A stretch of DNA of 64,000 nucleotides from Rhodovastum sp963714255 (lineage in GTDB: Bacteria; Pseudomonadota; Alphaproteobacteria; Acetobacterales; Acetobacteraceae), in contig CAVQNU010000021.1 in the NCBI GenBank assembly GCA_963714255.1, positions 62,001 through 126,000 of the forward strand, in the 5' to 3' direction. The notes under the pieces were generated by a model. It did no database searches. It worked only from the letters and a program-made list of their open reading frames with translations, and had not been told where the DNA came from. The translations under genes and the position numbers were made by a program. Positions within the stretch are counted from its first letter, which is position 1; each line of letters begins with the position of its first letter. Shown one piece after another: positions 7,959-15,860 of this stretch.

Positions 7959-8993
7959 TCAGCCGCTGGGCACGGGGTGCGATCCGCCCCACGGATCGCG
8001 GACCGCGTCGTCGTGCAGATATTCCGGTCCGATCGGCACTTTTCCGTGCCCGCCTGGGATGTCGAGCACATAGGTAGGCAGCGCCAGCCCGCTCACCCGC
8101 CCGCGCAGTGCGGCGAGCAGACGGCGGCCCTCGGCGATCGGCACGTGAAACCGGGCGGTGCCGGGGGCCGGGTCGAGCTGGTGCAGGTAATAGGGCTTCA
8201 CCCGTGCGGCGAGCATCGCCCGGAACAACGCCTCCAGCGCCTCAGCGCTGTCGTTCACGCCCCGGAGCAGCACGGATTGGCCGAGCACCGGCACGCCGCG
8301 CATCTGCACGCGGCGCAGCGCCGCGCGCGCCGCCGGGGTGAATTCGCGCGCGTGGTTGGCGTGCACCACCAGCCAGAGCGGCTTATCGGTGTCCAGCGCG
8401 TCGGCCAGCGCTTCGGTCACGCGCGCCGGGTCGGCAACCGGCACGCGCGTGTGGATGCGCAGCAGCTCGACATGCGCAATGGCGGCGAGGCGGGCGAGAA
8501 GTGCTGCGAGGCGCCGCGGCGACAGCAGAAAAGAATCGCCGCCGGACAGAATAACCTCGCGGATGGCGGGATGCGTGCCCAGCCAGTCGAACGCCGCGTC
8601 CAGTTCGGCCTCATTCAGCACGCCGCCATCCGGCCCGACATGAGCGCGCCGGAAGCAGAACCGGCAATAGACCGGACACACCAGCAGCGGCTTCAGCAGC
8701 GCCCGGTCGGGGTAGCGGTGCACGATGCCCTTCACAGGCGAGAACGCATCGTCGCCGATCGGGTCGGCGCGCTCGTGCGGCGCGGTGATCAGTTCGGCCG
8801 GGTCGGGGATAAACTGCAGGCCGATCGGGTCGTCCGGCCGCTCGATCAGCGCCCGCATGGACGGCGTGATCGCCACCGCATAGCGTGCCTGCACCAAAGC
8901 CGCCGAGTCACGGTCGGCGACCAGCCCCGCTTCGGCCAGAGCGTCGGCGTCGCGGATTGACGGCGGGGGGGGATTTTCGGTGCCATCCAGCAT
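7959..8993 (-). CDS. epmB: Lysine-2,3-aminomutase-like protein (EF-P (R)-beta-lysylation, EpmB)
   Basis: Radical SAM, PLP-dependent enzyme of 344 aa. The cluster motif C-x3-C-x2-C is at C106, C110 and C113. GGDS, the SAM-binding motif, is at 151-154, and the probable PLP lysine is K318 in the IPGGHGKVP segment. The short length fits the EpmB branch, which makes (R)-beta-lysine for elongation factor P, rather than fermentative lysine aminomutase. The divergent neighbour is epmA, the ligase that uses this product. The start at 8993 is the only in-frame ATG before the divergent gene. Confidence 0.9.
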   Translation of the reverse strand: MLDGTENPPPPSIRDADALAEAGLVADRDSAALVQARYAVAITPSMRALIERPDDPIGLQFIPDPAELITAPHERADPIGDDAFSPVKGIVHRYPDRALLKPLLVCPVYCRFCFRRAHVGPDGGVLNEAELDAAFDWLGTHPAIREVILSGGDSFLLSPRRLAALLARLAAIAHVELLRIHTRVPVADPARVTEALADALDTDKPLWLVVHANHAREFTPAARAALRRVQMRGVPVLGQSVLLRGVNDSAEALEALFRAMLAARVKPYYLHQLDPAPGTARFHVPIAEGRRLLAALRGRVSGLALPTYVLDIPGGHGKVPIGPEYLHDDAVRDPWGGSHPVPSG

Positions 8994-9020
8994 GACGCTG
9001 GCTGTAGTGTGCGCCCCCAC

Positions 9021-10016
9021 ATGCCGCAACCATCCTGGCACCCCGAGAGCCTCGCCGCACGCCTGCCTTTCCTGCGCCGCAGGGCCAGGCTCGCCGCCGC
9101 GGTGCGCGCTTTCTTCGACGCCCGTGGCTATCTGGAGGTGGAAACCCCGTATGCGGTGACGACCCCAGGCGAGGAGGTCCATCTTTCGGCCTTCGCCACG
9201 CAACGCCTGGCGCCGGACGGCGGGCGGGAAAACCTGTGGCTGCATACCAGCCCGGAATTCGCCATGAAGAAGCTGCTGGTGGGTGGCGCCGGGCCGATTT
9301 TTCAGCTTGCCCGGGTCTGGCGCAATGGCGAGGGCAGCGACCTGCACGCCGCCGAATTCACCATGCTCGAATGGTACCGTCCCGGCGCCACGCTGGACGA
9401 TCTGATGGCGGAAACCCATGACCTGCTGCGCGCCGTGCTGCCGCCGGTGGTGGAATGCCGCGGCGTGCGCACGGCACTCGACCGGCCCGAACGCCTGACC
9501 ATGGCGGAGGCGTTTTTCCGCTACGTGGGCGCCGATCTGCTGGCCACCGCGGATAACGCGCCGGCGCTGGCGGGCCAGGCCGGCGCCAGGCTGCGCCCTG
9601 GCGAGACCTGGGAGGATCTGTTTTTTCGCCTGCTGCTGGAAAGGATCGAGCCGCGAGTCGGCCGTGACCGGCCCAGCTTCCTGACCCATTGGCCGGCGGC
9701 GCAGGCCGCGCTCGCCCGCCGCGATCCGGCCGATCCGCGAGTCGCCGAACGCTTCGAGCTGTTCGTCTGCGGCCTGGAACTGGCCAATGCGTTCGTGGAA
9801 CTGACCGATGCCGGCGAACAGCGGGCGCGGTTCATCGCCGACCGGGCGCGCCGGGGGGCGCTGTACGGGGATGCCGGCTGGCCGCTCGACGAGGCGTTCC
9901 TGGCCGCCCTTGCCCATGGCATGCCGCCTTCGGCCGGCATCGCGCTCGGCTTCGACCGGCTGGCCATGATCGCCGCGGGTGCGGCGCGGATTGCCGACGT
10001 GACCTGGCTGCCCTGA
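9021..10016 (+). CDS. epmA: EF-P--(R)-beta-lysine ligase EpmA
   Basis: Truncated class II lysyl-tRNA synthetase paralogue (GenX/PoxA) of 331 aa that attaches (R)-beta-lysine to a conserved lysine of elongation factor P. It lacks the anticodon-binding domain. The core shows TSPEFAMKKLL (77-87), motif 2 (VWRNGEG then FTMLEWYR, 99-120) and motif 3 (GIALGFDRLAMI near the C-terminus). A GTG at 9009 is a possible alternative start. The ATG at 9021 fits the family N-terminus better. Only 27 bases separate it from the divergent epmB start. Confidence 0.92.
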   Translation: MPQPSWHPESLAARLPFLRRRARLAAAVRAFFDARGYLEVETPYAVTTPGEEVHLSAFATQRLAPDGGRENLWLHTSPEFAMKKLLVGGAGPIFQLARVWRNGEGSDLHAAEFTMLEWYRPGATLDDLMAETHDLLRAVLPPVVECRGVRTALDRPERLTMAEAFFRYVGADLLATADNAPALAGQAGARLRPGETWEDLFFRLLLERIEPRVGRDRPSFLTHWPAAQAALARRDPADPRVAERFELFVCGLELANAFVELTDAGEQRARFIADRARRGALYGDAGWPLDEAFLAALAHGMPPSAGIALGFDRLAMIAAGAARIADVTWLP

Positions 10017-10205
10017 CGGCGCCGGGCCTGACAGAGCCGATTCCATTCCGTCCGAACGGCGGCGCGGTCAATTCGTCTTGATCGAAAGCATCAGCGGGCC
10101 GGGCGAATGCCGAGTTCCGACCGTCCGCGGGTCACGGATCGCGGGTTGCCGGCGGGAAAGTTAATATTCCGTCTTGCGCTGGCCTCATCGCTGAGGGGCT
10201 CGACA
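10017..10205. other. Gene-free stretch after epmA
   Basis: The gap between epmA and the first small exported protein is 300 bases. This first part shows no good ORF, tRNA or strong hairpin; a short AT-rich patch (gttaatattcc, about 10159-10169) is the only feature. The second part, from 10206, is a leader that recurs upstream of the second small protein and is listed separately. Confidence 0.4.
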
Positions 10206-10316
10206 TGTGATTTTTTCAGGTTGAGTTGCACCGAAGAAACACATAAGCTCTCGAATTGTAACTGCCGTCCCGCCTAAATCGTAACAGACTGAAACCGCGT
10301 TGGAGCAGGAGTTGCC
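10206..10316 (+). promoter_or_regulatory. Duplicated leader, copy 1 (upstream of first small exported protein)
   Basis: This leader shares blocks in the same order with 10920-11058: gattttyt, GGTTGAGTTGC, a degenerate middle, CTCGAATTGTAACT, then AAATCGT, CAG-CT and GGAGC just before the gene. The shared GGTTGAGTTGC and CTCGAATTGTAACT blocks are the best candidates for promoter or regulator-binding sequence. An AGGAG ribosome binding site lies at 10307-10311. Confidence 0.6.
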
Positions 10317-10580
10317 GTGTTGACCTATCGCAATTCGTTGCTGGTGGCCGCCGCCACGGGGTTCGGGGTCTCCGTTTCGGCAATGCCGGTGCACGCGGCC
10401 AACCGCCAGATCCAGGCTGTTTTTCCGACCAATATCAGCCTGACCAAAATGGTCATGCCCCTCAAGCGGCTGATGCCGTCGTCGCATAAAGCCGACCCGG
10501 CCAATACGAGTTCGACAGTCAATACCAACAACATCGATGCCGGCGCCCGGTTTGCCAACGGCACCCCGGGGAAGAACTAG
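10317..10580 (+). CDS. Small exported hypothetical protein, paralogue 1
   Basis: An 87-aa protein with a clear Sec signal peptide (about 1-28: TYRN start, Ala-rich core, cut near VHAA). The mature part is short and Asn/Thr/Lys-rich. It shares a pattern with the second small protein 480 bp downstream: a TYR start, VSVSA-PV at the signal end, ISL-K---P-KRL in the middle, a Lys-x-Asp motif, repeated Asn-Thr, and an ANG-P-K end. Both have matching leaders, so they are a tandem duplication. Function is unknown. It starts at a GTG with an AGGAG site five bases before. The next recognisable gene is a chemoreceptor. Confidence 0.65.
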   Translation: MLTYRNSLLVAAATGFGVSVSAMPVHAANRQIQAVFPTNISLTKMVMPLKRLMPSSHKADPANTSSTVNTNNIDAGARFANGTPGKN

Positions 10581-10920
10581 GCGCCCAGTACGCAATCCTG
10601 ATACGTGTGGCCGATGGGCCGGCGTTTATCGAGCGGTAAGGCGCGCGCGCCAGTCTTCGGTTTGGCCGTGATGGAGCCGGAGACATAAGGCGATCTTGAC
10701 CAGCGGCACCGGGACCCGCCGTTAGATCCTTGGCGGGTCAGGTCTACGGCTTGGCGCGTGCCGTCGGTCCTTTGTGGGCACAGCGCGTGGATGCGGTGCG
10801 GGCCAATGTGGTCGAGCACCCCGATGTCGCCAAAGATAATTCCCTCATTGGCTGGCCGGGCGGAAAATCCGCTACGCCAAACCAAGTGGCGGCGGTGGCG
10901 GCCAGAACGCCCCGGATAAG
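10581..10920. other. Gene-free stretch between the two small exported proteins
   Basis: No convincing gene is present. It contains a perfect 8-bp stem (GACCCGCC at 10713-10720 with GGCGGGTC at 10732-10739, 11-base loop, no T run), which may be a remnant of the intergenic palindrome family since its right side reads cttggcgggtc. It also holds the first of two GCGGAAAATCCGC palindromes. A weak TTG-started ORF here lacks a ribosome binding site and runs into the duplicated leader. Confidence 0.4.
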
Positions 10921-10955
10921 GGGATTTTCTGGGTTGAGTTGCGCGGAAAATCCGC
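10860..10955. promoter_or_regulatory. Pair of identical 13-bp palindromes, candidate operators
   Basis: The palindrome GCGGAAAATCCGC occurs at 10860-10872 and again at 10943-10955, 83 bases apart, both upstream of the second small exported protein. The second copy lies inside the duplicated leader, between its GGTTGAGTTGC and CTCGAATTGTAACT blocks. Copy 1 of the leader lacks the exact palindrome. A dimeric repressor or activator site is the simplest reading, but there is no direct evidence. Confidence 0.35.
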
Positions 10956-11058
10956 ACACAATCTCGAATTGTAACTAATTTGTGCGCCAGCCGACGCCAG
11001 GGCAGTGAGCGCATAAATCGTGCCAGTCTTTACCCATCGCGGAGCGGAAAACACTCTG
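10920..11058 (+). promoter_or_regulatory. Duplicated leader, copy 2 (upstream of second small exported protein)
   Basis: It matches the leader at 10206-10316 in several ordered blocks (gattttct, GGTTGAGTTGC, CTCGAATTGTAACT, AAATCGT, CAGTCT, CGGGAGC-like end), with about 28 extra bases before the last blocks. The conservation of non-coding sequence after duplication suggests that these blocks control expression. Confidence 0.6.
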
Positions 11059-11316
11059 ATGACGTATCGCAGGCTGTGGATGGCGGCGGCGGCCGCTTGG
11101 TTCACCGTTTCTGTCTCGGCTCCTCCGGTGCTCGCGGCGAGCAGCCACCCGCACCCGGGCGCGCCGGCGTTTATCAGTCTGGCGAAAGTACAGATTCCGC
11201 AAAAACGCCTGATTGCCAACAACCACAAGACCGATTCTGCTGGCGCCAACACGGCCGCTCCGAATGCGGCCAAAACCAATTCCAGTTTGGCCAACGGCGT
11301 TCCGGCCAAGGAATAG
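11059..11316 (+). CDS. Small exported hypothetical protein, paralogue 2
   Basis: An 85-aa protein with a signal peptide (about 1-27, Ala-rich core, cleavage near VLAAS). The mature part has ISLAKVQIPQKRL, NNHKTDSA, Asn-Thr-Ala repeats and a final ANGVPAKE, paralogous to the upstream small protein. Mature length is about 58 residues without cysteine. The ATG at 11059 aligns with the TYR start of the paralogue; an upstream in-frame ATG at 11020 would add 13 residues before the signal and is less likely. It lies 180 bp before a chemoreceptor gene on the same strand. Confidence 0.65.
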   Translation: MTYRRLWMAAAAAWFTVSVSAPPVLAASSHPHPGAPAFISLAKVQIPQKRLIANNHKTDSAGANTAAPNAAKTNSSLANGVPAKE

Positions 11317-11496
11317 AACGCTTCTTCAACTTTGTTTTGGCGAGCAAGGCTGAGGGCGGGCTGGCGCCAGCCTGGCTTATGCTGCACTGAACGTATAGCG
11401 GCCGCCCCTCATCGCCGCCTCTGTCCGGTCGTTCACTGAACGGCAAGGAGACAGGGCCAGTCTGCGGTTCCTCTGCAACGGAACCGGAGACTTTAC

Positions 11497-13470
11497 GTGG
11501 ATTGGACCGATACCATCAGCATCCGCCGCAAAATCGCGGCCGGATTTGGGTTGGTCTGCCTCGGTACGCTCGCGGTCGGCGGTTTCGCCGCGGTGCGGCT
11601 GGAGGCGGTGCAGGCCAGCCTGAACGAGTTGCGCGCGCGTGCCATCGTTGCCAACCAGGCGCTTTCCGCCATTGCCTGGTCGGCCGAAAAAATCCGCTTT
11701 TACCAAGCCTCAGTCCTGCTCAGCGACGGCGCCCTCCGCGCTGACCGGCTCGATCTGATCGCGCCGCTGGATGCCGAAATCGACCGCGCCTGGGACCGTC
11801 TGCAGCCCACCGTTCGCCCGGGTGACGAGCAGCATGTCGTCGCGCAGCTGAAGACGGCGCTGGATCAGGCCCGGGCGACCGCGGCCGAATGGCGTAGCTT
11901 GCTCGACCGCGGCGCGATGGTTGGGGTGGTCGACCTGTTTAACAACCGCCAGAAAGACCAGATGCGCGCCCTGCGCACCGCGCTGGAGGCGGCGATCGGC
12001 TTCGAGGAACAGCAGGCCGGCGCTGTCGCCGCCGAATTGGCGGCCCGGTCGGACGCGGCGCGGCAGTGGATTCTGGTGTCCGTGGGCATGCTCGTGGCGC
12101 TCGGGGCGCTGGCCGGCGTGCTGCTGGTCCGCGACGTATCGCGTCCGCTGCAGGCCCTGCGCCGCAGCATGGCGGCGCTGGCCTGCGACGAGGTGGACGT
12201 GGACATCGCCGCCCTGTCGCGCCATGACGAAATCGGTGAGATGGCCCGCGGCGTCGCGGCGTTCCGCGACAACGTGCGCGCGCGCCTGGTGCTGGAACAG
12301 CGGCAGACCGCCGAGGCGGAGCAGCGGGCCCGCCGGGCACAGGCGATGGAGCAGCTGGCGGGCGATTTCAACAGCGCCGTGAGCGGCGTGCTGGCCTCGG
12401 TGGCGCAGGCGGCCGGCGGGGTAGAAGGTACCGCTGGCCGGCTGGCGGCCCTGGCGCAGCAGGCTTCGGCGCATGCCGCGACGGTCTCCGGCACGGTCGG
12501 CCAGGCAACCGCGCATGTAGATGAGCTGGCCGAAGCGGCGCAGCGTCTTGCCGCCGGCGGCAGCGCGGCGGTCGAGCGGATCGAACAGGCCAGCGCCACT
12601 GCGCGGCGGGCGGTGGAAGGATCGGCGCGGGCCTGCACGGCCATGGACTCGCTGTCCGGCGCGGCCGAGCGCATCGGGTCGGTGGTGCAGCTCATCGCCG
12701 GCGTCGCCGGGCAGACTAACCTGCTGGCGCTGAACGCCAGCATCGAAGCCGCCCGTGCTGGCGAGGCCGGGCGCGGTTTCGCGGTGGTGGCGAACGAGGT
12801 GAAGAGCCTCGCCGCCGCCACCACGAAGGCGACCGGCGAAATCGCCACCCAGATCGCCGCCTTGCAGCAGGCGGCGCGCGAAGCAGCCCGCCTGAACGCC
12901 GACATCGCCGGCGTGATCGGCGAGGTTGCCGCCGGGGCCGGCTCGATGGGTGACGTGGTTGCCACCCAGGAAACCGCAAACCGGGTGATCGGCCGCAACG
13001 TCACCGCGGCGGGCAGCTTCATGCGCGACGCCGACGCCGCCATGGCGCAGCTGAACGAGGAGGCGACCGCTTCGGACGGCGGGGCGCACGAGGTCATGCA
13101 GGCGGCGCGAAAGATGACCGGCGCGGCCGCGGACCTACGCCAGGAGATCGGGGCCTTCCTGGCCGCGATCCAAAACGCGGGCGAACGGCGCCAATACGAA
13201 CGCGTTCCATGCGCACTGGAGGTGCAGGTCAGCGCCGCTGCCGGCACTGTCAGCGGACCGCTGCAGGACATCTCGCTGGGCGGCTGCCGGTTCGGCGCCG
13301 TCGTTCCGGCTGGCTGTGGCGAGCGGGTCACCCTCATGGCCCCTGGTGGGGTGGCGATCCCCGGCCGCGTGGTCGCGGTCGAGGCGGAGGGCACCCGCCT
13401 TCAGTTCGCCCTGGACGAGGCGACGCGGCGTCTTGTGCATGCGCTGCTTCCCGCGGCCCGGGCTGCCTGA
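11497..13470 (+). CDS. Methyl-accepting chemotaxis protein with C-terminal PilZ domain
   Basis: Membrane chemoreceptor of 657 aa. Order: TM1 (about 14-33), a periplasmic helical domain of the four-helix-bundle type (34-190), TM2 (191-211), HAMP (about 212-265), a cytoplasmic coiled-coil signalling domain whose tip reads QTNLLALNASIEAARAGEAG (406-425), and a PilZ domain (about 563-655). The PilZ c-di-GMP motifs are R-x-x-x-R in RRQYERV (564-570) and DISLGG (591-596). The fusion implies that c-di-GMP tunes signalling to CheA/CheW, none of which is nearby. It starts at a GTG after a GGAGA site. Its 3' end overlaps the convergent gene by 137 bases. Confidence 0.92.
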   Translation: MDWTDTISIRRKIAAGFGLVCLGTLAVGGFAAVRLEAVQASLNELRARAIVANQALSAIAWSAEKIRFYQASVLLSDGALRADRLDLIAPLDAEIDRAWDRLQPTVRPGDEQHVVAQLKTALDQARATAAEWRSLLDRGAMVGVVDLFNNRQKDQMRALRTALEAAIGFEEQQAGAVAAELAARSDAARQWILVSVGMLVALGALAGVLLVRDVSRPLQALRRSMAALACDEVDVDIAALSRHDEIGEMARGVAAFRDNVRARLVLEQRQTAEAEQRARRAQAMEQLAGDFNSAVSGVLASVAQAAGGVEGTAGRLAALAQQASAHAATVSGTVGQATAHVDELAEAAQRLAAGGSAAVERIEQASATARRAVEGSARACTAMDSLSGAAERIGSVVQLIAGVAGQTNLLALNASIEAARAGEAGRGFAVVANEVKSLAAATTKATGEIATQIAALQQAAREAARLNADIAGVIGEVAAGAGSMGDVVATQETANRVIGRNVTAAGSFMRDADAAMAQLNEEATASDGGAHEVMQAARKMTGAAADLRQEIGAFLAAIQNAGERRQYERVPCALEVQVSAAAGTVSGPLQDISLGGCRFGAVVPAGCGERVTLMAPGGVAIPGRVVAVEAEGTRLQFALDEATRRLVHALLPAARAA

Positions 13471-14371
13471 CCTCCGCGAGAAGGCGGATGGCGCGGATCT
13501 TGGCGCGGTGCAGCTCCGGCTCCTGGCCATCCACCGTCAAGCTCTGCAACCGCGTGACCCCATCCACTGCCGGGCCGTGACGCACCGCCTCGGCCAGGAT
13601 GGCGGCGTCGCGGTCTTCATCGAGCCATTCCAGCAGGCCGGCGCGCCAGTCCGCGCGCAGCACCGCCAGCGCGCCGAGCAGCGCATAGCAGCCCCAGTTC
13701 GACACCCCGGCCACGATCAGATGCTGCGCCGGCGTGGTGCAAGCGATCGCCGCGCCATTGGCAATGTGCCGCGCGATCAGCGCCGCCGGCAGCGCGCCCA
13801 TGCCGATTTCATTGCCGCCATCGCCGATCGCAACCGTTCCCCAGGGGCCGGATTCGAACAGAAGATGTAGAGGAGAGGTCCAGACGCTCAGGTCGGCGCC
13901 GCGCATGTTGCGTGGCACACCGTCATGCGCCGGGCCGCAGCGTTCGACGGCAACCGCGGTGGTGACGCCGTACGCCGCCCAGACGGCGGCCAGATGGCTC
14001 ATGTCCTCGCCCGGTGCGGCGGCATCGATCGGCACATGCGATACGGAAGCGGCGCGAAGGGCGGCGGCGCAGGCGCTGGCACACAGCGTGTCGGTGGCGA
14101 TCCGGCAGCGCACCCCCACGGCAGACAAGCCGGCGGCGAGCAGGGCCGCGCCCACAGGACCGTCGGTCTCGGCTGCCGGCGGCACGCCGAGCGGGACGAA
14201 AAACCCGGTGATCAGGCCCAGGCGCGGCGCCGGCGCGCTGGCGATCGCTGAGGCCGCGCTGTAGAGGCCGCCGGTGCCGGCGGCGAACAAAGGGGTGAGG
14301 TTGCGGCCCACGTCTTCGTGGATCACACGCTCGATGGCATTGATTACGCGCTGCTTTGCTGCATCTGCCAT
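13334..14371 (-). CDS. D-glutamate cyclase-like protein (DUF4392)
   Basis: Family related to the C-terminal D-glutamate cyclase domain of DGLUCY, which interconverts D-glutamate and 5-oxo-D-proline. Typical stretches are visible: GTGG near 32-35, TGFFVP (55-60), ETDGPVGA (68-75) and GDGGNEIGMG (183-192). The recognisable domain ends near residue 300. The last 45 residues are Pro/Arg-rich and lie entirely antisense to the PilZ end of the convergent chemoreceptor, so the original stop was probably lost. The ATG at 14371 is preferred to one seven codons upstream that lies in a repeat flank. The function is inferred from family only. Confidence 0.75.
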   Translation of the reverse strand: MADAAKQRVINAIERVIHEDVGRNLTPLFAAGTGGLYSAASAIASAPAPRLGLITGFFVPLGVPPAAETDGPVGAALLAAGLSAVGVRCRIATDTLCASACAAALRAASVSHVPIDAAAPGEDMSHLAAVWAAYGVTTAVAVERCGPAHDGVPRNMRGADLSVWTSPLHLLFESGPWGTVAIGDGGNEIGMGALPAALIARHIANGAAIACTTPAQHLIVAGVSNWGCYALLGALAVLRADWRAGLLEWLDEDRDAAILAEAVRHGPAVDGVTRLQSLTVDGQEPELHRAKIRAIRLLAEVRQPGPREAAHAQDAASPRPGRTEGGCPPPRPRPRGRGSPPHQGP

Positions 14372-14379
14372 TCTGGGCC

Positions 14380-14576
14380 CCCAAGGAAGCAAGGCCAGGG
14401 CTCTGCCCTGGACCCGCCAAGGGCCGAGAGGCCCCTGGACCCCGCTACTTTAGACATTTGTTATACGAGGGGGGTGAGGAGGTGAACCGGTTCACCGCTT
14501 CCGTCCCCTCGTTTAGCAACTGCCTAAAGTAGCGGGGTCCAGGGCAGAGCCCTGGCCTTGCTTCTTTCGTGCCCCC
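14380..14576. repeat. Palindromic intergenic element, copy 3 (asymmetric)
   Basis: A full-type copy between the D-glutamate cyclase-like gene and the ABC importer. Both outer arms carry the variant AAGCAAGGCC (others have GAAGGAAGGCC) and both end in a run of G/C (gggccccc and gccccc). The right arm has lost its second hairpin, and the central stem is partly mismatched (GTTATACGAGG versus CCTCGTTTAGCAAC), so this copy looks older or damaged. Confidence 0.85.
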
Positions 14577-14659
14577 GATTGCCGCAGCGGAAAAGATGAA
14601 AGATACTCCATGCAGCTGAAACGAGCTGCCGCCGCACGGCAGCGTCAGGGAGAGTGTCC

Positions 14660-15853
14660 ATGCAGGCTTTGAACCAGGGACCGACCACGCTTGCCCGCCG
14701 CACCGTGCTCGCCGGCGCGGCGCTCAGTGCGCTGGCCCGCCCGGCGATCGCCCAAGGGGCGCCGCTGAAAATCGGGCTGATGCTGCCATATAGCGGCACC
14801 TATGCCTCAATCGGCGAGAACATCACCTGGGCCTTCGAGCTGTTCCTGGCCGAGCAGGGCGGCAAGCTTGGCGGGCGGGCGGTCACGCTGGTGAAACTCG
14901 ACGACGAATCCGACCCGGCCAAGGCGCCGCAGAACGTCAACCGCCTGCTCGGCCGCGACCGGGTGGATGTGCTGGTGGGCACCGTGCATTCCGGCGTGGT
15001 CATGGCGCTGGTGCAAGCCTCGCGCGAGCACGAAGTGCCACTGGTGATCCCGAATGCCGGCAACGCCGCGGCGACGCGCGAACTGTGCGCGCCGACCATC
15101 TTCCGCACCTCGTTCACCAACTGGCAGGCCGCCTACGCCATGGGACTGACGCTGCCGAAGAAGGGGATCAAGAAAGCCGCTTACGTGATCTGGGACTACG
15201 CCGCCGGCCGCGAATTGGCCGAGGGGTTCCGCGACGGCATGCACGCCAGCGGCGGCGAGGTGGCGCAGGTGCTGACTGTGCCGTTCCCGCAAACCAATTT
15301 CCAGCCCGTCCTGGCGCAACTGCCGGGCCTGGGCGTGGAGGCGGTGGGGGCGTTCTTCTCCGGCGGCGGCGCGGTGCAGTTCGTGCGCGACTATGCCGCC
15401 GCGGGCTTGCGGGCAAAGCTGCCGCTGTACGGGCCCGGCTACCTCACCGAGGGCACGCTGGTCGGCCAGGGCGCCACGGCCGAGGGCATCCAGACGGCGC
15501 TGCATTACGGCGACGGGCTGGACAACCCGAAGAACAACGCCTTCCGCCCGGCGTTCAAGGCGCGCGCCGGCCGCGAGGCCGATGTCTTTGCCGTGCAGGG
15601 CTACGATGCCGGCCAGTTGCTCGCCATCGGTCTTGCCGCCACCCATGGCGACGCCGATGCGCTCAAGCCACTGGTCGCCGCCATGGCGGCCGCCTCGATC
15701 GACAGCCCGCGCGGGCGCTTCAAGCTGTCGCCGCAGCACAACCCGGTGCAGACGCATTACCTGCGCGAGGTGCGCAACGGCGAGAACCGGGTGATCGGCA
15801 TCGCCATCCGCGACCTCGCCGATCCCGGCACGGGATGCAAGATGCCGGCCTGA
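14660..15853 (+). CDS. ABC transporter substrate-binding protein (LivJ/LivK type)
   Basis: Periplasmic binding protein of the leucine-binding (type I periplasmic-binding) family, 397 aa. The signal peptide holds a twin arginine (R13-R14 in LARRTVLAGA) and cleaves near AIAQG (about 31). The mature start KIGLMLPYSGTYASIGE is typical of the family, followed by the two-lobed fold. It is the first gene of a five-gene importer operon. The ligand is probably an amino acid, amide or other small carboxylate and cannot be read from sequence. ATG 14660 is chosen because the ribosome binding site (agggaga) spaces better with it than with GTG 14654. Confidence 0.9.
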   Translation: MQALNQGPTTLARRTVLAGAALSALARPAIAQGAPLKIGLMLPYSGTYASIGENITWAFELFLAEQGGKLGGRAVTLVKLDDESDPAKAPQNVNRLLGRDRVDVLVGTVHSGVVMALVQASREHEVPLVIPNAGNAAATRELCAPTIFRTSFTNWQAAYAMGLTLPKKGIKKAAYVIWDYAAGRELAEGFRDGMHASGGEVAQVLTVPFPQTNFQPVLAQLPGLGVEAVGAFFSGGGAVQFVRDYAAAGLRAKLPLYGPGYLTEGTLVGQGATAEGIQTALHYGDGLDNPKNNAFRPAFKARAGREADVFAVQGYDAGQLLAIGLAATHGDADALKPLVAAMAAASIDSPRGRFKLSPQHNPVQTHYLREVRNGENRVIGIAIRDLADPGTGCKMPA

Positions 15854-15860
15854 CCGGGCG

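Noticed and set aside
10730..10978. An 82-codon ORF upstream of the second small exported protein
   Set aside because: It has a TTG start, no ribosome binding site and no recognisable sequence, and it runs through the duplicated leader.
13840..13870. A ggattcgaac stretch resembling a tRNA T-arm
   Set aside because: It lies within the D-glutamate cyclase-like coding sequence and no acceptor stem or anticodon arm surrounds it.
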